Assembly: GCF_946481145.1 (NCBI RefSeq)
Contig: NZ_CAMLMJ010000004.1
Span: 62,001 to 126,000, forward strand
Direction of reading: 5' to 3'
Length of the DNA stretch: 64,000 nt
DNA from: an uncultured Sediminibacterium sp.
GTDB taxonomy: Bacteria > Bacteroidota > Bacteroidia > Chitinophagales > Chitinophagaceae
The notes under the pieces are model-generated. The model did not search any database. It was not told where the DNA came from and saw only the letters and a list, made by a program, of their open reading frames with translations. The first letter of the stretch is position 1. Every line of letters begins with the position of its first letter. Shown piece by piece: positions 1-8,073 of the stretch. The position numbers were made by a program, and so were the translations under genes.

Positions 1-403
1 CATCCTGAATATCATAAATCATCAGGTCAACATCAGCAAGATCTTCTTTGCTGGGTTTATTTTTTTTACCATAAAGTGAAATAATTGGAATACCTGTTTT
101 TGCGTCCTTTTCATCTGACACTTCCACCCCCGCACTCGCATTACCACGAAACCCGTGTTCCGGACCAAATACTTTTACAATATTTACTCCCAGCTTCTGC
201 AGACTGTCTACTAAATGTGTATTACCGATAATCGTGGTAGGATTAGCCAACATGGCTACACGTTTACCTTTTAACAAAGGCAGGTACTTTTTCGTCTGCT
301 CAGCGCCTGTGAGAATAGGCTTGGCTTTTTTTCCACCCGCTGCAAATGATTGCTGGCTAAAGATCATGCATAAGCAAACAAACGATAATATCCATTTCTT
401 CAT
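1..403 (-). CDS. namZ: exo-beta-N-acetylmuramidase NamZ family (DUF1343), 3' part beyond window
   Basis: The gene starts at an ATG at 403 and runs off the left edge, so only about 134 N-terminal residues are visible. They begin with a signal peptide (MKKWILSFVCLCMIFSQQ, then SFA), so the enzyme is exported. The visible part carries family hallmarks: KRVAMLANPTT, then FGPEHGFRGNASAGVEV, a TGIPIISLYG segment, and DLMIYDIQD just before the cut. DUF1343/NamZ enzymes remove terminal N-acetylmuramic acid from peptidoglycan fragments, so a role in cell-wall turnover or recycling is inferred. The catalytic domain is incomplete here, so activity cannot be judged. It is separated from the upstream VOC operon by a 45-base perfect palindrome. 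Confidence 0.85.
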   Translation of the reverse strand, partial: MKKWILSFVCLCMIFSQQSFAAGGKKAKPILTGAEQTKKYLPLLKGKRVAMLANPTTIIGNTHLVDSLQKLGVNIVKVFGPEHGFRGNASAGVEVSDEKDAKTGIPIISLYGKKNKPSKEDLADVDLMIYDIQD

Positions 404-472
404 AAAAGGCAATTGAACGATAAATATAAGTACAATTATAAAGTAGGCTTAGAATGAAGCATTTATTTATAT

Positions 473-517
473 AGCCACAGATTCACATCCGCCTGAGGCG
501 GATGTGAATCTGTGGCT
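473..517. repeat. perfect 21-3-21 palindrome, GCCACAGAT family
   Basis: The arms (starting AGCCACAGATTCACATCC) are perfectly complementary around a TGA loop. It lies 17 bases after the end of the VOC gene and 70 bases upstream of namZ, both on the minus strand. It probably acts as a strong transcription-terminating hairpin for the VOC operon. A related palindrome with the same AGCCACAGAT outer word is at 6125-6170. Confidence 0.8.
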
Positions 518-533
518 AATCAAATCCTGGCTA

Positions 534-929
534 TTAAATCGCAAACATCCATCGTACATCAAACCTGTCTACAATTTCAACAAGTGGTTCAGTGCTGTTG
601 GTTAAATTTATGCTATGGTTATAATCGTAAAGCTGCTCTATATATCGCGTTCTTTCCTCACAGCTATTACAGGCTATTAATACAGCCATATAATTACCTA
701 CTCGTCTTCCTTCATTATATACCAGATCGGACCCTTGTATAACCAGTTTAGGAGAATGCAATACTGCTCTGATTACAGGTTGTACGGAGTACCCCTCTAT
801 ATTTTGGGTATATGCATCAATCACTAATTCTCCCCCGAAACAGGTATGATAAAGCATAAACGCTTGCCTGCAGTCACCACTGAATGTGAGAAAAATACCA
901 CTTCCTTTATATTCAGTTGAAATACTCAT
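534..929 (-). CDS. VOC-superfamily protein (PhnB/glyoxalase-like)
   Basis: This 131-residue protein looks like one VOC (glyoxalase/bleomycin-resistance) domain of the PhnB type. It has the opening SGIFLTFSGDCRQAFMLYHT, a central VIQGSDL strand, and an ending VEIVDRFDVRWMFAI that matches the D-x-FG-x-x-W close of PhnB-like proteins. The metal-binding residues are not obvious, so an enzymatic reaction cannot be assigned. Its ATG overlaps the TGA of the DUF1801 gene by four bases, so translation is probably coupled. It is the last gene of the operon 2103-534, which is divergent from the GlxA-type regulator. Confidence 0.75.
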   Translation of the reverse strand: MSISTEYKGSGIFLTFSGDCRQAFMLYHTCFGGELVIDAYTQNIEGYSVQPVIRAVLHSPKLVIQGSDLVYNEGRRVGNYMAVLIACNSCEERTRYIEQLYDYNHSINLTNSTEPLVEIVDRFDVRWMFAI

Positions 930-1297
930 TTAGCCCCTTTTAACTCATTCTCTTTTTTCCGAAAAAATATCATGCGCTTTATCATTTTTTCAGGAAGGGG
1001 TTGATCATTGGGAAATTGAATGGCAGCTTTACTTACTTTGTAATTTTTCAGTTCTTCTTTGAAAGTATCCAGAAATGCCTGACTAAACGGATTGGATAAA
1101 GTAATGTGGTTGGCAAATGCTGCATAGTATATCAGGTAGCCCTTGTATTTAAAACAAGGAATCTGATAACTGATACACTCTTCTGCTTCCGGTACGGTTT
1201 TATTAATGATGTCGCGTATTCGCTGCATCCTTTTCAGACTCTCTCCACTGAATGCAGCATGATACTGATCGATAGTTAAATAATTGGTTTTAGCCAT
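926..1297 (-). CDS. DUF1801 (YdhG-like) protein
   Basis: The 123-residue protein matches the DUF1801/YdhG family: a helical N-terminus, EAEECISYQIPCFKYKG in the middle, YYAAFANHITL, and a C-terminus rich in Lys (PLPEKMIKRMIFFRKKE). The family's biochemical role is poorly defined; some members are called iron chaperones, on thin evidence. The start at 1297 (MAKTNYL) was chosen because the open frame upstream lies inside the neighbouring DoxX-like gene; the two genes overlap by 8 bases. It is the third gene of the operon controlled from 2.1-2.2 kb. Confidence 0.75.
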   Translation of the reverse strand: MAKTNYLTIDQYHAAFSGESLKRMQRIRDIINKTVPEAEECISYQIPCFKYKGYLIYYAAFANHITLSNPFSQAFLDTFKEELKNYKVSKAAIQFPNDQPLPEKMIKRMIFFRKKENELKGAK

Positions 1298-1664
1298 GTT
1301 GTTTTGATTGAGGTTTAAAATAATAGGAGATAAATAGAATTGCTCCAACAACAACTGGCATCAGGATATATGCGATGTTGCCATCGACTACTATATGACT
1401 TATTACTGCAAAAAGAAGATTGAAGCACAGTCCTGCATAAGCCCATTCCCGCAATTTATCGGGTAGCGATGTAAAGGAAATCGCTATCACACCAAGCACC
1501 TTACAAAAGATAAGTGCGTAAGCGAAATAGTCTGGATAGCCGAGTGGTTTTGTGCCAAGGGTAACATAATCAGGCATAAACAATACGGTTGACAAAGGCA
1601 TCACGCCCTCCCAGAGAACAATGATAATAGTAGCGATCCAAAAGATTATTTTATTCCGTTTCAT
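1290..1664 (-). CDS. DoxX-like small membrane protein
   Basis: This 124-residue integral membrane protein has about four hydrophobic segments: near residues 5-22, 40-60, 70-90 and 93-115. The pattern fits the DoxX-like family common in Bacteroidota beside SRPBCC and DUF1801 genes. The start at 1664 (MKRNKII) sits 19 bases after the SRPBCC stop and gives a normal positively charged N-terminus. The function is unknown. Co-transcription with the SRPBCC, DUF1801 and VOC genes suggests a stress or detoxification role (inference). Confidence 0.65.
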   Translation of the reverse strand: MKRNKIIFWIATIIIVLWEGVMPLSTVLFMPDYVTLGTKPLGYPDYFAYALIFCKVLGVIAISFTSLPDKLREWAYAGLCFNLLFAVISHIVVDGNIAYILMPVVVGAILFISYYFKPQSKQHG

Positions 1665-1683
1665 GGTAAAATATTTAAGGTGA

Positions 1684-2103
1684 TTATTTATTGGTAACGT
1701 ATTGAACAAAATTGTTGAGAATTGCCTGCCAACCCTGTTGTTGAAACTCCGCGGGATTTTCGGTTTCAGCATCGAATGTGGTAGTAATAATTACATGGTT
1801 ACCCTGCTCTTCAAAAAGAGTGGTTACTTTTCTTCCATCAGCCATGGTATAACTGATTTCTTTGTTTGGATTCACATTATCATATACGCCACCAAAATCG
1901 AATCCGAAACTACCATCGCGTGCCTCCATCCTGTGCTTGAAAGACCCCCCCGTGCGGAGATCATTCTCACTGCTGGGGCAATGCCAGTCAGGATGAGCAG
2001 TATTCCACAATTTAATATCCGCCGGATTATTCCAGGCATCCCATACTTTTTGAACAGGTACGGCAACCTCTGCCGAAACGGTAATTTTTGTGTTTGTATT
2101 CAT
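1684..2103 (-). CDS. SRPBCC / AHSA1-type ligand-binding protein
   Basis: At 139 residues this is a single helix-grip (SRPBCC) domain of the Aha1 C-terminal type. Visible hallmarks are VPVQKVWDAWNNPADIKLWN at the N-terminus, RTGGSFKHRMEARDGSFGF in the middle, and GWQAILNNFVQYV in the C-terminal helix. Such proteins bind small hydrophobic molecules; no ligand can be named. The ATG at 2103 is preferred over an upstream frame because the promoter-like sequence lies just before it. It is the first gene of the four-gene minus-strand operon and is divergent from the regulator at 2236. Confidence 0.8.
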   Translation of the reverse strand: MNTNTKITVSAEVAVPVQKVWDAWNNPADIKLWNTAHPDWHCPSSENDLRTGGSFKHRMEARDGSFGFDFGGVYDNVNPNKEISYTMADGRKVTTLFEEQGNHVIITTTFDAETENPAEFQQQGWQAILNNFVQYVTNK

Positions 2104-2132
2104 TTCTGTAAGTTTAGGTTTGATTGATAACA

Positions 2133-2167
2133 CAAAGATGTACCATGTATCAGATAGTTCTGGTACA
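2133..2167. promoter_or_regulatory. divergent promoter region with a TGTACCA/TGGTACA operator
   Basis: On the minus strand, CATCTTTG at 2140-2133 matches the Bacteroidota -7 element TAnnTTTG with one mismatch, 30 bases before the SRPBCC start. Overlapping it is an inverted repeat, TGTACCA at 2139-2145 and TGGTACA at 2161-2167, whose half-sites are about two helical turns apart. This is a plausible binding site for the divergent AraC-type regulator (inference). Confidence 0.5.
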
Positions 2168-2235
2168 CGAAAACGACAAGTTTAAGGGTAGATTATGACA
2201 ACCTTTATTTTATAACCGGATTAATACCTCATTAT

Positions 2236-3213
2236 ATGCGTGTTTCCGTTTTTGTTCCTGAATATGGAGTCATTGAAGCCATAACACCTCCATTCAGGTC
2301 TTTTAATACAGCCAATGAATTTCTCACCGCATTTGGCAAGCAACCTGTTTTTGAAGTGGAATATGTTGGACTGAATAAGCACGTTCCTGCCAACAATGGA
2401 GAGTATACAATACAAACAGACAGGTTACTAAAAGATGTTGAAAAAACAGACCTCCTGATCATACCTCCCACTTATGGAGATACCAGCAGGGGTATTGAAG
2501 CCAATGCAGAAGCCATCCCCTATTTCAAGGCATTGTATCAGAAAGGAAGCAGTTTGGCCAGTCTTTGTATCGGCGCTTTTCTGCTTGCGGAAACAGGGTT
2601 ATTGAACGGCAAAAAATGTTCCACACATTGGGCCTATATCAACGAGTTCAGAGAAAAATATCCCGAAGTATCCGTGGAAGATGGGGCGATCATTACAGAA
2701 TACGAAAACATATACAGCAGCGGCGGCGCCAGCAGTTTATGGAACCTGGTTTTGTACCTTATTGAGAAATTTTCTGATAAAGAAACTGCGGTAATGATTT
2801 CCAAATATTTTGCATTGGATATCGGACGTAACAGTCAGTCGCAGTTTGCCATTTTCAGGGGACAACGCAATCATACAGATACAGAGATTCAGCAAGTGCA
2901 GGACTTTATCGAAAAAAATTATGAAGAGAAAATTACCATTGAACAGCTTGCCGAAATAATCAATACCGGAAGAAGAACATTTGAAAGAAGGTTCAAACAA
3001 GCCACTAATAACTCCCCTATCGAATACCTGCAACGGGTAAGAATAGAAGCTGCCAAAAAACATTTTGAAAGCACCAGAAAAAATGTAAATCAGGTTATGT
3101 TTGATGTTGGCTACACAGATACAAAGGCTTTTAGAGACATCTTTAAAAAAATAACAGGATTAACACCTATTGAATACAGGAACCGGTTTGTAAAAGCTGC
3201 TACTGAGGTTTAA
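2236..3213 (+). CDS. GlxA-type transcriptional regulator (DJ-1/PfpI + AraC HTH)
   Basis: The 325-residue protein has two parts. Residues 1 to about 200 form a DJ-1/PfpI (class I glutamine-amidotransferase-like) domain with a nucleophile-elbow-like SLCIGAFLLAETG near residue 111. The rest is an AraC/XylS DNA-binding domain with two helix-turn-helix motifs: ITIEQLAEIINTGRRTFERR and QVMFDVGYTDTKAFRDIFKK, closing with GLTPIEYRNRF. GlxA-type regulators usually act on neighbouring operons in response to an unknown small signal. The divergent SRPBCC operon, 132 bases away, is the likely target. Confidence 0.88.
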   Translation: MRVSVFVPEYGVIEAITPPFRSFNTANEFLTAFGKQPVFEVEYVGLNKHVPANNGEYTIQTDRLLKDVEKTDLLIIPPTYGDTSRGIEANAEAIPYFKALYQKGSSLASLCIGAFLLAETGLLNGKKCSTHWAYINEFREKYPEVSVEDGAIITEYENIYSSGGASSLWNLVLYLIEKFSDKETAVMISKYFALDIGRNSQSQFAIFRGQRNHTDTEIQQVQDFIEKNYEEKITIEQLAEIINTGRRTFERRFKQATNNSPIEYLQRVRIEAAKKHFESTRKNVNQVMFDVGYTDTKAFRDIFKKITGLTPIEYRNRFVKAATEV

Positions 3214-3290
3214 ATAGTTAGGGTAAAATTGGTTGTACATCATAAGATGATAAAAAATACGATTCTGTTACAATTTTCTACCTTACATAA

Positions 3291-4202
3291 ATGAAATGGT
3301 TACTAACACTCTCATTTTTACTGATGGGAAGTTTGCATGCCCAAACTTCACTTGTTGTATTGGGTACCGTTCAGGATGCTGGTTCTCCACAAATCGGTTG
3401 TACCAAAGATTGTTGTAAAGATTTGTTCAACAAACCAGACAAGACACGAAAAGTAGTTTCCTTGGGTGTATTCGATAAGCAATTAAAAAGAAGTTATTTA
3501 TTTGAAGCCACACCTGATATTAGTGCTCAACTACGCTTACTTAAGAATTACGCAGCCAAGGATTCCGATCTTCCAGATGGCATTTTCCTTACTCATGCAC
3601 ATATAGGTCATTATACGGGTTTAATGTACCTGGGCAAAGAAGCCTCAAATGCACAAAACGTTCCGGTTTATTGTATGCCAAGAATGAAACAATATTTAAC
3701 CGATAATGGCCCATGGAGTCAACTGGTTACCCAAAAGAATATTTCAGTTAAAACACTTACCAATAAAACCGCAGTAAAACTACAGCCTTCTTTAGAAGTC
3801 ATCCCCCTGCTTGTACCACACAGGGATGAATATTCAGAAACAGTTGGTTACCAGATTAAAGGACCAAACAAAACGGCTTTATTTATCCCTGACATTGACA
3901 AGTGGGAAAAATGGCACCATAATATTGATTCATTGATAAGAACCGTAGATTATGCTTTTATTGATGCCACTTTTTTTGATGCAGCGGAAATTAATAACAG
4001 AGATATAAAAGAAATTCCCCATCCCTTTGTTATAGAAAGCATGCAACGTTTTTCAGGATTATCTGCCAGCGACAAAAAGAAAATTTATTTTATTCATTTT
4101 AACCATACTAATCCTTTGTTAATCAAAAAGAGTGCCCCATACAGTAAAATAATTGCGGCTGGTTTCCGGATTGCCCTTTTTGGTGATGTCTTTACACTAT
4201 AA
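3291..4202 (+). CDS. secreted metallo-beta-lactamase-fold hydrolase, PqqB-like
   Basis: This 303-residue protein starts with a signal peptide (MKWLLTLSFLLMGSLHAQ), so it acts in the periplasm or outside. Its opening VVLGTVQDAGSPQIGC is typical of PqqB-related MBL-fold proteins. The metal motif is LTHAHIGHYTGL: it keeps the three histidines of HxHxDH but has Gly in place of Asp. Further candidate ligands follow: VPHRDEYSETVGY, FIPDIDKW, FIDATFFD and a late IHFNHTNP. The substrate is unknown. No PQQ genes are nearby, so a role in PQQ synthesis is not supported. Confidence 0.75.
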   Translation: MKWLLTLSFLLMGSLHAQTSLVVLGTVQDAGSPQIGCTKDCCKDLFNKPDKTRKVVSLGVFDKQLKRSYLFEATPDISAQLRLLKNYAAKDSDLPDGIFLTHAHIGHYTGLMYLGKEASNAQNVPVYCMPRMKQYLTDNGPWSQLVTQKNISVKTLTNKTAVKLQPSLEVIPLLVPHRDEYSETVGYQIKGPNKTALFIPDIDKWEKWHHNIDSLIRTVDYAFIDATFFDAAEINNRDIKEIPHPFVIESMQRFSGLSASDKKKIYFIHFNHTNPLLIKKSAPYSKIIAAGFRIALFGDVFTL

Positions 4203-4269
4203 TCCTGTAAGAAAAATATAATACAGGTTGAAATATGTGTAACTTAACTGGTTGTTAAACCAATATCAA

Positions 4270-5181
4270 ATGAGTAGTTTATTAAAAACCAGGCACTTAT
4301 TTGCAAGCTTGCTTTTCATCCTTTTTTCTTTTACAAATAAACCGGTCAAGGTTACGGGTACATTATTATTTACAAGTACCCGCGATGGCAACTGGGAAGT
4401 GTATACCATGGATGCAGATGGTAAGAACCAGCAGAACCTGAGTAATCATCCCGGTGCCGACTACGGTCTGGGCTGGTCGCCGGATGGAAGCTATATTCTT
4501 TTTTATAGTAACAGAGATGGTAATGAAGATATCTGGAAGATGGATGCAGATGGGAAGAATCCTGTTAACCTTACCAAACATCCTGCGGCAGAGCGGGCCG
4601 CTGCCTGGTCGCCGGATGGAAAAGAAATTGCTTTTATTACTGACCGTGATGGTGAAGAAAGGGAACTTTATCTGATGAATGCCGATGGCAGCAACCAGCG
4701 TAGAGTTACATATCAAAAATCATATATCGAATGCCCGGTTTGGTTGAAAGATGGTTCGGGAATCATATTCACTATGATGGTAAACGATAAAACTGATTCT
4801 GGGATGGTAAGTAATGGCGATATTCACCTGATCAGTAAAGATGGAAAAAAACTAACCAGGCTCACCACTAAAAAAGGCTTTGATTCCGGTGCTTGCTTTT
4901 CTCCTGATTTCAAAAAGATTGCTTTTTACGGTTCTACAGAAAATAAATGGTATGATATTTTTCTGGCAAATGCAGATGGCAGCAAAACAATCAATCTCAC
5001 CAATGATGTTATTGAAGATTATTCTCCTTCCTGGTCACAAGATGGCGAGTGGATTGCTTTTACTTCCGGAGCCAAGGGCAAATATGATATATGGCTGATG
5101 AATATTAACAGTAAAGAAAAAATACAATTAACCACTGCACCTAAAAGAAATGAAACGCCATACTGGAAACCTGTAAAATAA
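4270..5181 (+). CDS. TolB-like WD40/PD40 beta-propeller protein, secreted
   Basis: At 303 residues the protein has a hydrophobic export signal followed by repeated propeller blades. Each blade has the PD40/TolB pattern: a strand, NADG or DADG, N-L-T-x-x-P/H, then WSPDGxxIxFxS. Examples are MDADGKNPVNLTKHPA, AWSPDGKEIAFITDRDG and SWSQDGEWIAFTSGAKG. About six blades can be counted. TolB-type propellers bind proteins or ligands in the periplasm, but there is no Pal or Tol context here, so the role is open. I chose the ATG at 4270 over a TTG at 4252. Confidence 0.75.
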   Translation: MSSLLKTRHLFASLLFILFSFTNKPVKVTGTLLFTSTRDGNWEVYTMDADGKNQQNLSNHPGADYGLGWSPDGSYILFYSNRDGNEDIWKMDADGKNPVNLTKHPAAERAAAWSPDGKEIAFITDRDGEERELYLMNADGSNQRRVTYQKSYIECPVWLKDGSGIIFTMMVNDKTDSGMVSNGDIHLISKDGKKLTRLTTKKGFDSGACFSPDFKKIAFYGSTENKWYDIFLANADGSKTINLTNDVIEDYSPSWSQDGEWIAFTSGAKGKYDIWLMNINSKEKIQLTTAPKRNETPYWKPVK

Positions 5182-5233
5182 TATTCATTCCGGACAATGA
5201 TCAAAAAGCAGTGCTTTCAATATAGAAATTAAA

Positions 5234-5543
5234 CCATTGCTGTCCGGGGAAATTTAACCGCGAGATGTAGGTGTTGCATATGATGGAACACGGATCTTCA
5301 TGATTTTCAGGATTTATCATGATAGATCTTGAAAATCATGAAGATCCGTGTTCTATTAATAGCAGATAGTGCATTTACGGCAACAAAATATTTCTTTAAG
5401 CAGCTGACTTTAAATTTTCTCCCACCTTTAATTCCATTAGAAGCAGAAAGTCTAAAATAAGCACCCATCAAGGCTTGTAGCTTGCGGCTTGAAGCTTGAA
5501 GCCAATTTTCTCCGAACAACAATGGCTAGAAGCTTGCAGCTTA
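5234..5543 (-). repeat. MITE-like intergenic element, copy A (about 310 bp)
   Basis: The element fills the space between the convergent TolB-like and GNAT genes. Read on the minus strand, it has terminal inverted repeats of about 22 bases (CCATTGTTGTTCGGAGAAA against CCATTGCTGTCCGGGGAAA at the other end). It continues outward and inward with GCAAGCT-type words. The same internal order is found in copies at 10573, 19761 and 48670. It contains a 68-base palindrome. A 71-codon open frame (5522-5307) is not conserved as coding in copy C. Confidence 0.75.
5286..5353. repeat. 68-bp near-perfect palindrome nested in copy A
   Basis: The arms GAACACGGATCTTCATGATT and its complement close a hairpin of about 30 base pairs. 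An almost identical palindrome sits at 19926-19993 inside copy C, but copies B and D lack it. It is therefore a separable module of the element. Confidence 0.8.
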
Positions 5544-5545
5544 AT

Positions 5546-6052
5546 TTAAACTTCCAATTCAAACAAACTCACTTTATCGAGTTTATAATGGTCGGGTAAT
5601 TTACTGGTATCTTTTAAGGTAACGAGTCCTAGAAATTTAAACCCACTATCCTGGTAATGCTGTATCAATCGCTGGTTTTCTCCTACTGTATCTAAGCGTA
5701 CGAATTTTTTACCTTTTGTTTTCGCATAAGTCTTTGCCCAGGCTACTATTTCTTTTACAAGATGTCTGCCCCTGAATGCGGGCACTGTTGTAATGCGATG
5801 AATATAAATTGAAGGATCCGCATCTTTTTCTTCCCATATTTCCGGATCATTAAACGTAATAGCCCAGATACAGGCAAGCTCACCATCAATCATCATTTTC
5901 CATTGACGTCCTTCTTCAATTTCCCGGATAACCATATTTCGGTTAAACTCGGGAAAATGAACCCAGAACCGCTCTTTCATATAGTTTGCGGCCATTCTGT
6001 ATAAGTCGAAGATCACATCAATATCCTCGATTGTACTGTTTTGTATTTCCAT
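5546..6052 (-). CDS. GNAT-family N-acetyltransferase
   Basis: This 168-residue protein fits the GNAT fold. The acetyl-CoA pyrophosphate loop is in ITTVPAFRGRHLVKEIVAWA (R-G-R-H in place of the usual RGxG), preceded by a strand with YIHRITT. It is followed by KFVRLDTVGENQRLIQHY and the late GFKFLGLVTLK strand. The substrate is unknown. The start MEIQNST at 6052 is preferred; a perfect -7 element (TATTTTTG, 6064-6057) lies only a few bases upstream, which would imply a very short or leaderless transcript. The gene stands alone between two repeats. Confidence 0.8.
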   Translation of the reverse strand: MEIQNSTIEDIDVIFDLYRMAANYMKERFWVHFPEFNRNMVIREIEEGRQWKMMIDGELACIWAITFNDPEIWEEKDADPSIYIHRITTVPAFRGRHLVKEIVAWAKTYAKTKGKKFVRLDTVGENQRLIQHYQDSGFKFLGLVTLKDTSKLPDHYKLDKVSLFELEV

Positions 6053-6124
6053 AAGACAAAAATACAATTCCCATTATAGCCGGATTATCAGGATTTGACA
6101 AGCGGCATATTGCATTGTGAAATG

Positions 6125-6170
6125 AGTAAGCCACAGATGCACAGATTTATCTGTGCATCTGTGGCTTACT
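6125..6170. repeat. perfect 22-2-22 palindrome, GCCACAGAT family
   Basis: The arms AGTAAGCCACAGATGCACAG and onward pair perfectly around a two-base loop. It is placed 11 bases after the rmlD stop codon, so it probably terminates the nucleotide-sugar operon. It shares its outer AGCCACAGAT word with the palindrome at 473-517. Confidence 0.8.
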
Positions 6171-6180
6171 ATAAAAATTA

Positions 6181-7053
6181 TCAGGCTTTCATTTTTCCCA
6201 CACATTCGTGCAAAGCTGTTCTCCAGCTCCGCAATGCAACGCCATACAAGTCTTGAATTTTAGCTGTATCCATTACCGAATAGGCTGGCCTTTTGGCTGG
6301 TGTTGGATATTCGGAACTAGCTATCGGATTAATGGCACAGGAAAGATCTGCCTCATCGCGAATGGCTTTTGCAAAATCGCACCAGTTGGTAACTCCTGTA
6401 TTGCTAAAATGAAATAATCCAAAATGTCTGTTACCGTTTTTTACATCATTTACTATCTGCAATATAGCTTTTGCAAGATCAAATGCATAAGTTGGTGAAC
6501 CTATCTGATCGGCTACCACATTTAAGCTATCCCTTTCCTTCATTAAACGAAGCATTGTCTTCACAAAATTATTTCCATGGGTACTATATACCCAGGATGT
6601 ACGAATAACAATGGTAGATGCATTATTCATTAAAGCCAATTGCTCTCCCACCTGTTTACTATAACCATAATAATTAACAGGCTCAGTAGCTTCATCTGGC
6701 TTATAGGGCTTTGTACCTTTTCCATTGAAAACATAGTCAGTAGAAATGGTGATCAATACTGCACCTATCTTATTACATGCTTCAGCAATAATGCCCGGAG
6801 CCAAAGCATTTACCTGATAAGCTAAATCCTGTTCTGTCTCAGCCTTATCTACTGCTGTATATGCACCACAATTGATAAAATAATCTGGCTGGTACTTTTG
6901 TACTGCTTCTTTAATTGAAGATGGATTGGATAGGTCGAGTTCGGTTTTGTCTGGAAAAATAAAATCATACTGACTATACTCATCAGCCAGTTGCATTATC
7001 TCCCATCCAAGCTGTCCATTTTTTCCCGTAACAAGTATTTGTGGTTTCGGCAT
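6181..7053 (-). CDS. rfbD: dTDP-4-dehydrorhamnose reductase
   Basis: The 290-residue extended short-chain dehydrogenase fits RmlD. It has the Rossmann motif VTGKNGQLGWEI at the N-terminus, the NCGAYTAVDKAE signature near residue 62, STDYVFNGKG, and the catalytic YGYSK. RmlD reduces dTDP-6-deoxy-lyxo-4-hexulose to dTDP-L-rhamnose in the cytoplasm for cell-surface polysaccharide. The partners rfbA, rfbB and rfbC are not in the window. It is the last gene of a minus-strand operon, two bases after the UDP-xylose synthase stop, and is followed by a strong hairpin. Confidence 0.92.
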   Translation of the reverse strand: MPKPQILVTGKNGQLGWEIMQLADEYSQYDFIFPDKTELDLSNPSSIKEAVQKYQPDYFINCGAYTAVDKAETEQDLAYQVNALAPGIIAEACNKIGAVLITISTDYVFNGKGTKPYKPDEATEPVNYYGYSKQVGEQLALMNNASTIVIRTSWVYSTHGNNFVKTMLRLMKERDSLNVVADQIGSPTYAFDLAKAILQIVNDVKNGNRHFGLFHFSNTGVTNWCDFAKAIRDEADLSCAINPIASSEYPTPAKRPAYSVMDTAKIQDLYGVALRSWRTALHECVGKMKA

Positions 7054-7055
7054 GC

Positions 7056-8030
7056 TTAGTTGAACTCTTTAGGTTGTTTCGACCATTCTTCTTTCGGCAA
7101 TGCTTTGAAATAAGCATAGGTTTTTGCCAATCCCTCTGCTCTGTTAATCTTAGGTTCCCAACCCAGAATTTCTTTTGCCTTGGTTATATCCGGCCTGCGC
7201 TGTTTCGGATCGTCAACAGGCAATGGTTTATGAATAATCTTTACGGTTGAACCCGTTAACTTAAGCACTTCTTCCGCAAAATCGAGTAGGGATATTTCAT
7301 TGGGGTTGCCAATATTAACCGGGAGACAATAATCACTCATCAACAATCGGTAAATACCTTCAACCAGATCATCTACATAACAAAAAGAGCGGGTTTGACT
7401 TCCATCGCCGAATACAGTAAGGTCTTCTCCCCTTAATGCCTGACCGATAAAAGCGGGTAATGCCCTGCCATCATTCAATCGCATACGAGGACCATAAGTA
7501 TTGAATATCCGCACAATCCTTGTCTCCACCCCATGATAGGTATGATAGGCCATGGTAATTGATTCCATGAATCGCTTGGCTTCATCATATACGCCTCTTG
7601 GACCAACAGGATTTACATTACCCCAGTATTCTTCCGTTTGAGGATGCACCAGCGGGTCTCCATATACTTCACTGGTAGAAGCTACCAGTATTCTTGCTTT
7701 TTTATCTTTTGCGAGACCCAAACAATTATGTGTTCCCAAAGCGCCCACTTTCAATGTCTGAATAGGAATTTTCAGGTAGTCGATCGGACTTGCCGGCGAA
7801 GCGAAATGCAGGATATAATCCAGTTGTCCGGGTACATGAATAAATTTTGTTACGTCATGGTGAAAGAATTCAAAATCCGGTAAACTAAACAGGTGCTCGA
7901 TATTGCGCATATCACCTGTAATAAGGTTATCCATACCAATAACATGATACCCTTCCTTCACAAAACGGTCACATAAATGCGATCCTAAAAAGCCTGCGGC
8001 ACCAGTTATCAGTATTCTTTTCTTTGACAT
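7056..8030 (-). CDS. UDP-glucuronate decarboxylase (UDP-xylose synthase)
   Basis: This 324-residue extended SDR has [15 protein letters not shown] at the NAD site, [14 protein letters not shown] typical of UDP-xylose synthases, and the catalytic Tyr-Lys pair in GVYDEAKR. It also has [16 protein letters not shown] and a late [13 protein letters not shown]. It converts UDP-glucuronate to UDP-xylose with loss of CO2. The upstream Ugd supplies its substrate. The start is set at 8030 (MSKKRIL), because the open frame extends only a little further without homology. There is a 43-base gap to ugd, and it is co-transcribed. Confidence 0.9.
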   Translation of the reverse strand: MSKKRILITGAAGFLGSHLCDRFVKEGYHVIGMDNLITGDMRNIEHLFSLPDFEFFHHDVTKFIHVPGQLDYILHFASPASPIDYLKIPIQTLKVGALGTHNCLGLAKDKKARILVASTSEVYGDPLVHPQTEEYWGNVNPVGPRGVYDEAKRFMESITMAYHTYHGVETRIVRIFNTYGPRMRLNDGRALPAFIGQALRGEDLTVFGDGSQTRSFCYVDDLVEGIYRLLMSDYCLPVNIGNPNEISLLDFAEEVLKLTGSTVKIIHKPLPVDDPKQRRPDITKAKEILGWEPKINRAEGLAKTYAYFKALPKEEWSKQPKEFN

Positions 8031-8073
8031 AATTTTTGTTTTTTGAAATACATAAAAGAAGAACAATCAAACC

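Noticed and set aside
1702..2127. 141-codon plus-strand open frame opposite the SRPBCC gene
   Set aside because: It is antisense to the clear SRPBCC protein, with no family features.
3291..4202. PQQ biosynthesis protein PqqB
   Set aside because: The protein has a signal peptide, the metal motif differs, and no other PQQ gene is nearby; only fold-level similarity is claimed.
5307..5522. Small minus-strand open frame (71 codons) similar to one at 10627-10884
   Set aside because: Both lie inside copies of the MITE-like element. The homologous stretch in copy C has single-base indels and stops in that frame, so similarity is at the DNA level and not evidence of a protein.
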